Below are positions 1-5,717 of a DNA stretch of 6,142 nt, in pieces. The notes under the pieces were generated by a model. That model did not search any database and was not told the DNA's origin. It worked only from the letters and a program-made list of their open reading frames with translations. Origin of the DNA: Sulfurovum sp. (GTDB taxonomy: Bacteria; Campylobacterota; Campylobacteria; Campylobacterales; Sulfurovaceae); the NCBI GenBank assembly GCA_026985755.1, contig JALSPX010000283.1, forward strand, positions 1-6,142. The letters run 5' to 3'. Numbering within the stretch: the stretch's first letter is position 1; every line of letters begins with the position of its first letter. The position numbers were made by a program, and so were the translations under genes.

Positions 1-1
1 A

Positions 2-382
2 GAGAAGAAAAACAAAGATAAAAAAAAGAACCAAGATAAAAATAAAAAGAAAGATGGAAAGCAAAAGCAGGATAAACAGAAAAAAGAGAAAGAGAATCAA
101 AAAAAGAAAGATGGCAATAAAGATAAAAATGATGCCAAAAAGAAAAACAAACCCAAAGATAAAAATGATACCAAAAAGAAAAACAAACCCAAAGATAAAA
201 AGGGTGACAAAGCATCTGGAAATCCTAATAAACAAAAGAAGATGAGTAAAGAAGAAAAACTCAAAGCACAAGAGTTAAAACGTCTCATGAAAAAGATGCA
301 AAAAGGTAAAACCCCTACAATGATGTATCAGATGGGAAAACCTCAAAAACCAAAACAAGAACAAGCGGTTAATCCGTGGTAA
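2..382 (+). CDS. C-terminal part of a Lys-rich protein upstream of batD, probably BatB/BatC-like (5' end outside window)
   Basis: The reading frame is open from the first bases to the TAA at 380-382, giving about 126 residues with no start inside the window. The first ~80 residues are almost entirely Lys, Asp, Asn, Gln and Glu, including two near-identical copies of a 12-residue unit (KDKNDAKKKNKP, then with Thr for Ala). A more ordinary end follows, with a helical stretch (MSKEEKLKAQELKRLMKKMQ), then TPTMMYQM and a terminal NPW. A charged low-complexity linker and a short conserved tail are common at the C-terminus of the von Willebrand factor A/TPR proteins that precede BatD in Campylobacterota and Bacteroidetes. 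The gene lies 15 nt upstream of batD, so they are probably co-transcribed. The reading frame is certain; the BatB/BatC identity is inferred from position and tail style only, because no VWA or TPR domain is inside the window. Confidence 0.6.
   Translation, partial: EKKNKDKKKNQDKNKKKDGKQKQDKQKKEKENQKKKDGNKDKNDAKKKNKPKDKNDTKKKNKPKDKKGDKASGNPNKQKKMSKEEKLKAQELKRLMKKMQKGKTPTMMYQMGKPQKPKQEQAVNPW
119..190 (+). repeat. Tandem 36-bp coding repeat (two copies)
   Basis: Bases 119-154 and 155-190 are two 36-bp units differing at one position (134 G versus 170 A, an Ala to Thr change). A third partial unit begins at 191 and breaks off after about 11 bases. Each unit encodes 12 residues, so copy-number change would keep the frame. 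The strand is very purine-rich, with many runs of A that could also slip. Confidence 0.85.
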
Positions 383-397
383 AGAAGGACTAGAAAG

Positions 398-1882
398 ATG
401 AAAAAATATTTATTGATAGTGATAGCTATATATTATGCATTATCTACTCACTTGTATGCAGACAGTGTGAAAGCAATGGTAAATACGCAAGAAGTAGTCA
501 AAGGCAACCCTGTGGAATTACGTCTCAAAGCGATAGGTGGAATAGCAGCTTTTCCAGAGATTAAAGAACTAGGGGGTGTTTCTGTTCAAAATGGAGGAAC
601 AAGCACACAAACAAGTATGCAAATCACTGCGAGTGGTACAAAAAGTGAGCGTTCAACGGTCAAGAGGTATCTTTTTACCCCAGTAAAGGATACGACTATT
701 CCTGCATTAAGTGTACGTATAGGAGATAAAACGTATCAAACCAAACCAATAGTGATAAAAGTAGTAGAATCACATGCGCCACAAGTAAAAGAAAATGCTA
801 CTTTTGCTTTTGAATTAAAAAGTGATAAAACTACGGTATATGCAGGTGAACCGTTCCTTGTGACACTCTATATGGCAATTTCTAATGAACTCAAAGGGAT
901 ACAATTGGCAGAATATATGCCTCCCTCAACACCTGATTTTTTTATCAAAGAGTTGCCAAAACAAAAAGAGTACCAGCAGGGCAATCATACTGTACTGGAG
1001 ATGCGATATCTTTTCACCCCAAAAAAAGAGGGTAATTTTACGATAGCACCTGCAAAGGCAAAACTGGGACAATTGGATTTTAGTAAACAAGATATATTTG
1101 GTAGACCAGGTAGAAGCTGGATGAACATTAGCTCAAATAAGCTAAAAATTAAAGTCAAACCTCTCAATGTTGATGCAGACATTATAGGTGACTTTACGCT
1201 AGAAGCAAAGATAGACAAACAAAAGGTAAAAGCCAATAAGCCAGTCAATCTCACTATTACGATAAAGGGTAAAGGCGGATTGGAAGACTTCGAGTTTCCT
1301 AAATATGAGATAGATGGTGTTACAGTGTATGCTAATGAGGCACAAAAAAGTAGTCAAGTAGACGGAACAACACTCTTGAGTAGCTATACTCAGAGTTTTG
1401 CGTTTATATCGTCAGATGATTTTACCATACCTGCTAGAGAAATAGAGGTTTATAATCCTGAAACCAAGCAGAAAAAAACACTAAAAATACCGAGTTATCA
1501 CATAGATATAGAAGGTAAAAAAGCGACAGTAACTACAGCTGCACCGATCGTGCAACAAAAAGAAAAGCCTGAACAGCCTGTAGTGTCTAGTGAAGTGGTT
1601 CATAAAAATGAGAAAATAACATCTGCTCCATGGTGGATGCTTGCCATCGCTTTTGCATTGGGGGCATTGTTTATGTATCTGTTACAGTTTTTCTTAAAAG
1701 TAGGGCAAAGAAAAGAACGAAAATATAAAGAGTCAGATGCTCTAAAAATACTCTATGGACATATCAGTGAAGACAAAGCAGTAGAGGAGATGGTACGTAA
1801 ACTGTATGCTAAAAAGCGTGGAGATAAATCTGTGAAAATAGATAAAAAAGAGTTAAAGGAAATGATAGAGAAGTATAGATAA
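398..1882 (+). CDS. batD: BatD family protein, membrane-anchored periplasmic component of the Bat system
   Basis: This 494-residue protein matches the BatD architecture. It has a signal peptide (residues 1-21, hydrophobic core YLLIVIAIYYAL, likely cleavage after LYA), a long beta-rich periplasmic part (about 22-411), one transmembrane helix (412-433, WWMLAIAFALGALFMYLLQF) and a basic cytoplasmic tail of about 60 residues. Phrases such as RYLFTP occurring twice, GKGGLEDFEFP and a Gly-Lys rich immunoglobulin-like segment are typical of BatD. The family was named for aerotolerance in Bacteroides; its molecular role is still unclear, and proteins of the cluster are thought to act with MoxR ATPases and VWA proteins at the membrane. 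The start at 398 is supported by AAGGA at 385-389, 8 nt upstream, and by the immediate signal peptide. The gene follows the Lys-rich gene after 15 nt, so it is probably the last gene of a bat operon. A REP-type palindrome begins 15 nt after its stop. Confidence 0.88.
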   Translation: MKKYLLIVIAIYYALSTHLYADSVKAMVNTQEVVKGNPVELRLKAIGGIAAFPEIKELGGVSVQNGGTSTQTSMQITASGTKSERSTVKRYLFTPVKDTTIPALSVRIGDKTYQTKPIVIKVVESHAPQVKENATFAFELKSDKTTVYAGEPFLVTLYMAISNELKGIQLAEYMPPSTPDFFIKELPKQKEYQQGNHTVLEMRYLFTPKKEGNFTIAPAKAKLGQLDFSKQDIFGRPGRSWMNISSNKLKIKVKPLNVDADIIGDFTLEAKIDKQKVKANKPVNLTITIKGKGGLEDFEFPKYEIDGVTVYANEAQKSSQVDGTTLLSSYTQSFAFISSDDFTIPAREIEVYNPETKQKKTLKIPSYHIDIEGKKATVTTAAPIVQQKEKPEQPVVSSEVVHKNEKITSAPWWMLAIAFALGALFMYLLQFFLKVGQRKERKYKESDALKILYGHISEDKAVEEMVRKLYAKKRGDKSVKIDKKELKEMIEKYR

Positions 1883-1896
1883 ACTTCTAGTTTTCT

Positions 1897-1921
1897 CGTT
1901 CCCACGTTGCACGCGGGAACG
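1897..1921. repeat. REP-like palindrome, outer end of copy 1
   Basis: This 25-nt imperfect palindrome pairs CGTTCCC (1897-1903) with GGGAACG (1915-1921), then CGT with ACG after one A/C mismatch. It sits 15 nt after the batD stop and could act as a 3' mRNA end stabiliser or weak terminator for the bat operon. No T-run follows. Confidence 0.75.
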
Positions 1922-1937
1922 CATACTCTAACCCAAA

Positions 1938-2061
1938 CTACCAAAAATAATCCACATCTAACAAACCATCAACACTTTCATAATCGTATCCAGTTGAGTA
2001 CTGTATAGGTGATAAAATGTGGATGTGTTGGTTCATAAACCTTGTACCTACTTCTGCCCAT
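1938..2061 (-). pseudogene. RAYT transposase remnant: N-terminus fused out of frame to C-terminus
   Basis: On the minus strand an ATG at 2061-2059 opens MGRSRYKVYEPTHPHF, continuing ITYTVLNW. This is the characteristic beginning of REP-associated tyrosine transposases (IS200-like, Y1 fold), where the RYK and HF.T motifs start the first beta strand. After NWI the frame runs into a stop at 1980-1978. In the next frame YDYESVDGLLDVDYFW ends at a TAG (1940-1938), matching the family C-terminus also present in copy 2. Everything between is gone, including the HxH metal-binding motif and the catalytic tyrosine region. The deletion junction lies at about 1985-1990 and shifts the frame by one base, so no functional protein is expected. 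Confidence 0.78.
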
Positions 2062-2080
2062 CTTTTATACTTTTTCTTGT

Positions 2081-2086
2081 ATTATA
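2081..2086 (-). promoter_or_regulatory. Retained -10 box of the RAYT remnant
   Basis: The minus strand reads TATAAT here, 19 nt upstream of the remnant ATG at 2061, with a T-rich stretch just upstream. This is a plausible sigma-70 promoter for the original transposase. No clear -35 is seen. Confidence 0.35.
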
Positions 2087-2128
2087 GGATATAAAAACCT
2101 TGGAGCGTAAAAATATGTCAGATTCTCA

Positions 2129-2134
2129 TATAAT
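2129..2134 (+). promoter_or_regulatory. Possible -10 box for the DUF4288-like gene
   Basis: A consensus TATAAT on the plus strand lies inside the copy 1 element, about 80 nt upstream of the gene at 2216. No good -35 stands at standard spacing, but Campylobacterota promoters often lack one. A transcript from here would pass through the REP palindrome at 2151-2175 before the gene, placing that hairpin in its 5' leader. Confidence 0.3.
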
Positions 2135-2150
2135 TTGTGGTTGGGATATG

Positions 2151-2175
2151 CGTTACCACGTGCAACGTGGGAACG
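2151..2175. repeat. REP-like palindrome, inner end of copy 1
   Basis: The stem pairs CGTT (2151-2154) with AACG (2172-2175) and CCACG (2156-2160) with CGTGG (2166-2170), with one A/G mismatch and a TGCAA loop. It is identical to 2872-2896 and is the inverse of the palindromes at 1897 and 2738. It lies 40 nt before the start codon at 2216. Confidence 0.78.
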
Positions 2176-2215
2176 AGGAAATAGTAAAACAAGATAAATT
2201 AGTGGGAGATTAATT

Positions 2216-2590
2216 ATGCAATGGTATGTGGCAAGTATTTTAATATCATATAGAGTAAAAGAAGGAAAACAAGATACAATCCCAGTGTATGAAAATTTTA
2301 CATTATTTTATGCTGATAATGATGAAGAAGTGTTACAAAAAGCTATTAAATATGGGGAATGGTGTGCAAGTATAGATGATAAGACAGAATTGGATGGGAA
2401 AGCAGCATATAGTAAATATGAAGGTATTAGAAAAATAACAGAAATTTTTGATGATAATTTTGATTTGAAAACAACTATGGATGCAGTAGAACTTAGTTAT
2501 TCATATATGGAACTTGAGAATGAAAAGGATGTTATTAATTTAGCAGCGGGTCATAGAGTAAAATTACTATATATTGATGATGAAGCATAG
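2216..2590 (+). CDS. Small DUF4288-like protein
   Basis: This 124-residue acidic soluble protein has no signal peptide or membrane segment. It opens with MQWYVASILISYRV, has a central beta strand (VYENFTLFYADNDEEVLQKA) followed by a helix, then KYEGIRKITEIFDD, and ends LLYIDDEA. The order WYVA-strand, acidic turn with EE.L.KA helix, and a short G(I/V)..I.EI segment resembles DUF4288, a family of unknown function often found as isolated accessory genes. This is family recollection, not a search. The start is supported by GGGAG at 2204-2208, 7 nt upstream. It is more AT-rich than the neighbouring operons and is enclosed by two RAYT-derived miniature elements, which points to an acquired gene. 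It stands alone, with a large hairpin 20 nt after its stop. Function unknown. Confidence 0.8.
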   Translation: MQWYVASILISYRVKEGKQDTIPVYENFTLFYADNDEEVLQKAIKYGEWCASIDDKTELDGKAAYSKYEGIRKITEIFDDNFDLKTTMDAVELSYSYMELENEKDVINLAAGHRVKLLYIDDEA

Positions 2591-2610
2591 GCATAGCAGA
2601 AGGGGGCATA

Positions 2611-2675
2611 GGGATCTATCATTGTTTTTGCAAGAGATAAAGCACTCGTTGTAAAATAAAAACAATGATAGACCC
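2611..2675 (+). terminator. Long hairpin after the DUF4288-like gene
   Basis: Bases 2615-2629 (TCTATCATTGTTTTT) are perfectly complementary to 2658-2672. The stem is extended outward by GGG (2611-2613) with CCC (2673-2675) around one bulged A. Inside the loop, CAAGAG (2631-2636) can pair with CTCGTTG (2645-2651) around a bulged G. It is placed where a terminator would be, but the arm is long, the loop is about 28 nt and the sequence after it is not a clean T-run. It may instead be a transcript-end stabiliser or another small palindromic repeat. The structure is seen directly; the role is inferred. Confidence 0.5.
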
Positions 2676-2737
2676 TTATATTCCTATATTCGAAAACTAT
2701 AACATATTTACATATGCGGTATGACTAAAGTCTTCCT

Positions 2738-2762
2738 CGTTCCCACGTTGCACGTGGTAACG
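2738..2762. repeat. REP-like palindrome, inner end of copy 2
   Basis: CGTT (2738-2741) pairs with AACG (2759-2762) and CCACG (2743-2747) with CGTGG (2753-2757), with one C/T mismatch and a TTGCA loop. It is the exact reverse complement of the palindrome at 2872-2896. Confidence 0.78.
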
Positions 2763-2778
2763 CATACTCCAACCCAAA

Positions 2779-2868
2779 CTACCAAAAATGCTCCACCTCC
2801 AACAAGCCATCAACACTTTCATAATCTCTAGCACTAGAGTATCGCCAATGTTTAGCTTCATCTACATT
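2779..2868 (-). pseudogene. RAYT transposase C-terminal fragment
   Basis: Reading the minus strand from 2868 gives NVDEAKHWRYSSARDYESVD, then GLLEVEHFW and a TAG stop (2781-2779). The W.YSSARDY segment is a hallmark of the C-terminal end of IS200-like REP-associated transposases, where it follows the 'NP(V/L)..G.V' helix. The reading frame is intact but has no start and no catalytic part; the frame upstream runs into the REP palindrome. It shares with the copy 1 remnant all residues from DYESVDGLL onward except a few substitutions (E/D, E/D, H/Y). Confidence 0.78.
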
Positions 2869-2871
2869 CCT

Positions 2872-2896
2872 CGTTACCACGTGCAACGTGGGAACG
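2872..2896. repeat. REP-like palindrome, outer end of copy 2
   Basis: It is identical to 2151-2175, and the identity continues through the flanking GAGGAAA (2151-2181 equals 2872-2902). It lies about 70 nt upstream of the modA -10 box. Confidence 0.78.
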
Positions 2897-2960
2897 AGGA
2901 AAATCTCCTGCAGAGTGCATAGCCATGTACTATATATAATGAACATATTTCATCTCTTTT

Positions 2961-2969
2961 TGTTATAAT
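2961..2969 (+). promoter_or_regulatory. Extended -10 promoter of the mod operon
   Basis: TGTTATAAT is a perfect extended -10 (TGn plus TATAAT at 2964-2969), preceded by a T-rich tract (CTCTTTTT). Transcription would start near 2976, leaving a leader of about 12 nt before the modA start at 2988. No -35 match stands 17 nt upstream. A second TATAAT occurs at 2935-2940, and a perfect 5+5 dyad ATGAA-CATAT-TTCAT covers 2939-2953, in the position where a regulator could bind over the -35 region. No recognisable ModE consensus was seen. Confidence 0.6.
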
Positions 2970-2987
2970 AGTCAAAAAATAAAAGAT

Positions 2988-3746
2988 ATGATAAGAATGA
3001 TACATAAAGCCATGCTCATCTTTTTACTCTTGATGGTTACACTTCGAGCAGATACGATACGTATCGCGGTAGCTTCCAATATGGGCTATGTGATGAAACC
3101 ACTCAAGGCAATGTTTACAAAACAGCACCCCCAGACCAAAGTTGTGGTTTCTTTGGGTAGTAGTGGGAAGTTAAGTGCACAGATTATGCATGGTGCTCCT
3201 TATGATATATTTATCTCTGCAGATATGTTTTTTGCCAAACGTCTTTATGATGGAGGATTTACCACAGATGCTCCCAAGATTTATGCACAAGGTGCCTTGG
3301 CACTTTTTAGCGCTAAAAGGAAAGACTTCAGTAAAGGCTTGCATATTTTAGAACAGCATAATGTACATACCGTTGCTATGGCTAATCCCAAAACTGCACC
3401 TTATGGTAAGGCAGCGATGGAAGTATTGGAGCGTTCTGGTATCTTTAGTAAAATACGTTCAAAGCTGGTATATGGGGAGTCTATAGGGCATGCACTCTCT
3501 TATGCTCTGAGTGTCGCAGATGTAGGTTTGGTGGCGAAGTCATCTTTGTTTGCTCCTAAGATGAGAGATTTTAAACAAAATGAACATTGGATAGAGATTG
3601 ATAAAACGCTCTATTCCCCCATAAATCAGGGGATAGTATTATTAAAAAATAGCAAAAACAGTAAAGAAGCACAGGCTTTTTATCGGTTTATGTTAGGCAA
3701 TGGGGCTCAAAAAATTCTAAAAAACTTTGGGTATCATACTTTATGA
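2988..3746 (+). CDS. modA: Molybdate ABC transporter periplasmic binding protein
   Basis: ModA captures molybdate (often also tungstate) in the periplasm and delivers it to ModBC. The 252 residues match the family length. A signal peptide (residues 1-21, core MLIFLLLMVTL, cleavage after LRA) precedes the mature start DTIRIAVASN. Family motifs are in order: ASNM (29-32), SLGSSGKLSAQI (55-66), HGAPYDIFISAD (68-79), ANPKTAPYGKAA (132-143) and ESIGHALSYALSVADVGLVAKS (164-185). The serines at 30 and 58/59 and Ala137 fall where the oxyanion is held in the family. The start at 2988 is the first ATG after the promoter; in-frame ATGs at 2997 and 3012 would leave shorter signal peptides, and no strong ribosome site separates them. 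The stop overlaps the next gene as ATGA. Molybdate versus tungstate preference cannot be told from sequence; the moeA neighbour favours molybdate. Confidence 0.93.
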   Translation: MIRMIHKAMLIFLLLMVTLRADTIRIAVASNMGYVMKPLKAMFTKQHPQTKVVVSLGSSGKLSAQIMHGAPYDIFISADMFFAKRLYDGGFTTDAPKIYAQGALALFSAKRKDFSKGLHILEQHNVHTVAMANPKTAPYGKAAMEVLERSGIFSKIRSKLVYGESIGHALSYALSVADVGLVAKSSLFAPKMRDFKQNEHWIEIDKTLYSPINQGIVLLKNSKNSKEAQAFYRFMLGNGAQKILKNFGYHTL

Positions 3747-4144
3747 GCTATCTTAATGCGTCAGTGATAGGGATAGAAAAGTGTGATGGTTTGCATCATG
3801 TAACATTTGAATGTCATGGGCATAGTATCTCTATGTTGAGTTTAGCGTTACCAGAGGGGATAGATATAGGATCGAAAGTAAAATTGGCTATCAAGGCATC
3901 ACATGTTAGTATTGCCAAAGATATGTCGGGTAGATTAAGTTTTGCCAATCAACTTCCTGTCACTATAAGTAGTATTGTAAAAGGTGAACTGCTCTGCTAT
4001 TTGACATTAGAATTTTTTCAAAACACGATAGAAGCTATCATTTTGCGTAAAACACAAGAAGAGATGCAACTCAAAGAAAAAGAAACTGTCACAGCACTTA
4101 TCCAAGCTAGTGAAATCTCTATTTGTGAGGTATTAGATGATTGA
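3743..4144 (+). CDS. Di-Mop (TOBE-like) molybdate-binding protein
   Basis: This 133-residue soluble protein appears to be two Mop/TOBE domains in tandem, about residues 4-58 and 66-128. Each has the pattern beta strand, charged turn, strand, 'ikasev-I' type ending: KLAIKASHVSIAK in the first, TALIQASEISICE in the second. The second begins with LSFANQLPVTISSIVKGELL, a classic Mop opening (N.(L/F)...I..I..G). Mop domains bind molybdate or tungstate oxyanions in oligomers, and di-domain forms (molbindins) act as cytoplasmic Mo buffers. There is no N-terminal helix-turn-helix, so it is not a full ModE regulator. It overlaps modA by 4 nt and modB by 8 nt, so its translation is probably coupled to theirs. 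A Mop-domain gene in this operon position is, from memory, common in Campylobacterota mod operons. Storage is the likeliest role; a regulatory role through a partner is possible. Confidence 0.82.
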   Translation: MSYLNASVIGIEKCDGLHHVTFECHGHSISMLSLALPEGIDIGSKVKLAIKASHVSIAKDMSGRLSFANQLPVTISSIVKGELLCYLTLEFFQNTIEAIILRKTQEEMQLKEKETVTALIQASEISICEVLDD

Positions 4145-4838
4145 GGTTTTACAACATTTAGATTTGACCCCTTTTGTGCTTTCTTTTAAATTGGCACTGT
4201 TTACAACCATCATTTTATTTCTCTTGAGTGTGCCTTTGGCATGGTACCTCTCGCAAACAGATTCAGAGATAAAACCATTTTTAGAAGCCATGACTGCACT
4301 TCCTTTGGTACTTCCTCCTTCTGTTTTGGGGTTTTATATTTTAATTTCGCTCTCAACGCAGTCGCCTATAGGTGCATTTTTTGAAGAGATATTTGATATC
4401 AAACTTCTTTTTAGTTTTACAGGTCTTGTGCTTGCTTCGTGCATCTATTCGCTTCCGTTTATGGTACAGCCTATCCAAGGAGGATTTGAGACATTGCATC
4501 GACCGATGTTAGAAGCCTCCTATATCGCAGGAAAAAGTAGATTTGAGACACTTTTAAGAGTGGCTTTGCCCAATATAAAACCTGCACTACTTACGGGGAT
4601 TATTATCACTTTTGCACATACTGTAGGTGAGTTTGGTGTGATATTGATGGTAGGAGGCAGTATCCCGCACGAGACAAAAGTAGCTTCTGTTGCTATCTAT
4701 GAGATGGTAGAGATGATGGATTATACTGCAGCACATATCTACAGTGCATTAATGGTTCTGATGAGCTTTTTGGTATTGCTTGGGGTCTATGTTTTTAATG
4801 CAAAACAGACAGCGAAAATAGGTAGATTTCATAGATGA
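4137..4838 (+). CDS. modB: Molybdate ABC transporter permease
   Basis: ModB forms the inner-membrane channel as a homodimer. The 233 residues show about five hydrophobic helices (roughly 15-37, 52-72, 91-112, 150-173 and 200-221). The cytoplasmic EAA loop lies at 126-149: EASYIAGKSRFETLLRVALP with the key Glu126 and Gly132, followed by the strongly family-typical TFAHTVGEFGVILMVGG. MTALPLVLPPSVLGFY (52-67) is the usual ModB second-helix signature. The start at 4137 is supported by GAGGT at 4127-4131, 5 nt upstream and inside the preceding gene. It overlaps that gene by 8 nt and modC by 4 nt (ATGA). It is near the usual bacterial length, with no sign of damage. Confidence 0.94.
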   Translation: MIEVLQHLDLTPFVLSFKLALFTTIILFLLSVPLAWYLSQTDSEIKPFLEAMTALPLVLPPSVLGFYILISLSTQSPIGAFFEEIFDIKLLFSFTGLVLASCIYSLPFMVQPIQGGFETLHRPMLEASYIAGKSRFETLLRVALPNIKPALLTGIIITFAHTVGEFGVILMVGGSIPHETKVASVAIYEMVEMMDYTAAHIYSALMVLMSFLVLLGVYVFNAKQTAKIGRFHR

Positions 4839-5701
4839 TTGAGATAGATATCGTAAAAAAACTGCATGGTGTAGAGAAGGATATGCTTTTAAAGGTCGAT
4901 ATCCAAATTGAAGATGAAAGTTTCATTGCCATTAGTGGGGTAAGTGGAAGTGGAAAAACGACTTTGTTACGTATATTGGCAGGTCTTGAAACGGCAGAAG
5001 GATATATCAAGGTAGATGGTGAGGTATGGCTGGATACACATAGCTTTAAACCCATCCAGCAAAGAGAGATAGGATTTGTTTTTCAGGACTATGCACTCTT
5101 TCCAAATATGACCGTAGAAGAGCATTTACTCTTTGTCCAAAAAGATAAAAAACTGGCTTTAGAACTTTTGGAGATGACAGGGCTTGATGCTTTAGCAAAA
5201 AGAAAACCTTTCACATTAAGTGGTGGACAACAACAACGTGTCAATCTATGTAGAGCTATGATGAGAAGACCCAAAGTATTGCTTATGGATGAGCCACTCT
5301 CGGCACTGGATATTGCGATGAGATTAAAATTACAAAATGAGATAAAAGCATTACATGAAAGATTTAAGACAACCACATTGATGGTCAGTCATGACCCCAG
5401 TGAAATATACCATATGGCTAAACGCGTTATTGTACTGAAATCTGGTAAAATAGTGGATGATGGTATGCCTAAAGAAGTACTCCTCAAAACCAGTGGGAGT
5501 GCCAAATTTTCTTTTGAGGGAAGGATAATAGATATTGTGCAAGCAGATGTTATCTATATCGCAATCATAGCTATTGGTCAACAGTTGACAGAGATTGTCG
5601 TGACACCTGAGGAGATACAAGATATGACAATAGGACAAAAAGTAAGTATCAGTACAAAAGCATTTAGTCCATTGGTGCAATACCATTACCGCACTAACTA
5701 A
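4835..5701 (+). CDS. modC: Molybdate ABC transporter ATP-binding protein with one Mop domain
   Basis: ModC powers import by hydrolysing ATP at the cytoplasmic face of ModB. All ABC motifs are present: Walker A GVSGSGKT (35-42), Q-loop Gln84 in FVFQDYALFPNMT, signature LSGGQQQR (128-135), Walker B KVLLMDEP (147-154), D-loop SALD and switch His186. About residues 225-280 form a C-terminal Mop/TOBE domain (FSFEGRIIDIVQ to VSISTKAFSPLV). At 288 residues it is shorter than Enterobacterial ModC (about 350), which carries a longer regulatory region; the separate di-Mop gene may compensate. The last codons (TAC CGC ACT AAC TAA) lie inside the left arm of the 268-bp inverted-repeat element, so the final ~5 residues (HYRTN) may have been supplied by an insertion. 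The start overlaps the modB stop, with AGGT about 11 nt upstream. Confidence 0.94.
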   Translation: MIEIDIVKKLHGVEKDMLLKVDIQIEDESFIAISGVSGSGKTTLLRILAGLETAEGYIKVDGEVWLDTHSFKPIQQREIGFVFQDYALFPNMTVEEHLLFVQKDKKLALELLEMTGLDALAKRKPFTLSGGQQQRVNLCRAMMRRPKVLLMDEPLSALDIAMRLKLQNEIKALHERFKTTTLMVSHDPSEIYHMAKRVIVLKSGKIVDDGMPKEVLLKTSGSAKFSFEGRIIDIVQADVIYIAIIAIGQQLTEIVVTPEEIQDMTIGQKVSISTKAFSPLVQYHYRTN

Positions 5702-5717
5702 ATATATCAATATTTGA

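Larger units (their letters stand above)
1895..2181 (-). mobile_element. Miniature, internally deleted RAYT element, copy 1
   Basis: The element is bounded by inverted 25-bp REP-like palindromes (1897-1921 and 2151-2175). Read on the minus strand it holds a promoter-like -10, the first ~25 codons of a REP-associated tyrosine transposase, a deletion junction near 1985-1990, and the last 16 codons plus stop. It cannot encode an active transposase, so any movement would need a full RAYT elsewhere in the genome. Bases 1895-1985 match 2736-2826 of copy 2 with 8 differences in 91, and 2151-2181 are identical to 2872-2902. The REP and RAYT assignment rests on the transposase sequence and palindrome form, recognised from family knowledge and not searched. 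Confidence 0.75.
2736..2902 (-). mobile_element. Miniature, internally deleted RAYT element, copy 2
   Basis: This second, shorter version of the copy 1 element is again bounded by inverted REP-like palindromes (2738-2762 and 2872-2896). It keeps only the last ~29 codons of the transposase; the upstream palindrome is joined directly to the C-terminal coding segment near 2868-2871. It is in the same orientation as copy 1. Its coding remnant extends further inward than that of copy 1 (it retains the HWRYSSARDY segment), so the two arose by different deletions and not by copying one deleted form. Confidence 0.75.

Noticed and set aside
119..201. 36-bp repeat as a CRISPR array
   Set aside because: The units are directly adjacent without spacers, lie in a coding frame and differ by a codon substitution. 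This is a coding tandem repeat.
54..245. Plus-strand 63-codon open frame rich in Lys and Ile
   Set aside because: It is a shifted reading of the Lys-rich gene, which is open across the whole segment in frame 2 and ends with an ordinary stop 15 nt before batD. The A-rich DNA lacks stops by composition.
985..1254. Minus-strand open frame inside batD
   Set aside because: It is antisense to a clearly identified protein, with no start signal or recognisable family.
5351..5710. Minus-strand open frame over the modC 3' end
   Set aside because: It is antisense to the conserved ABC and Mop regions of modC, and its composition (Cys/His/Tyr-rich) is typical of a shadow frame.
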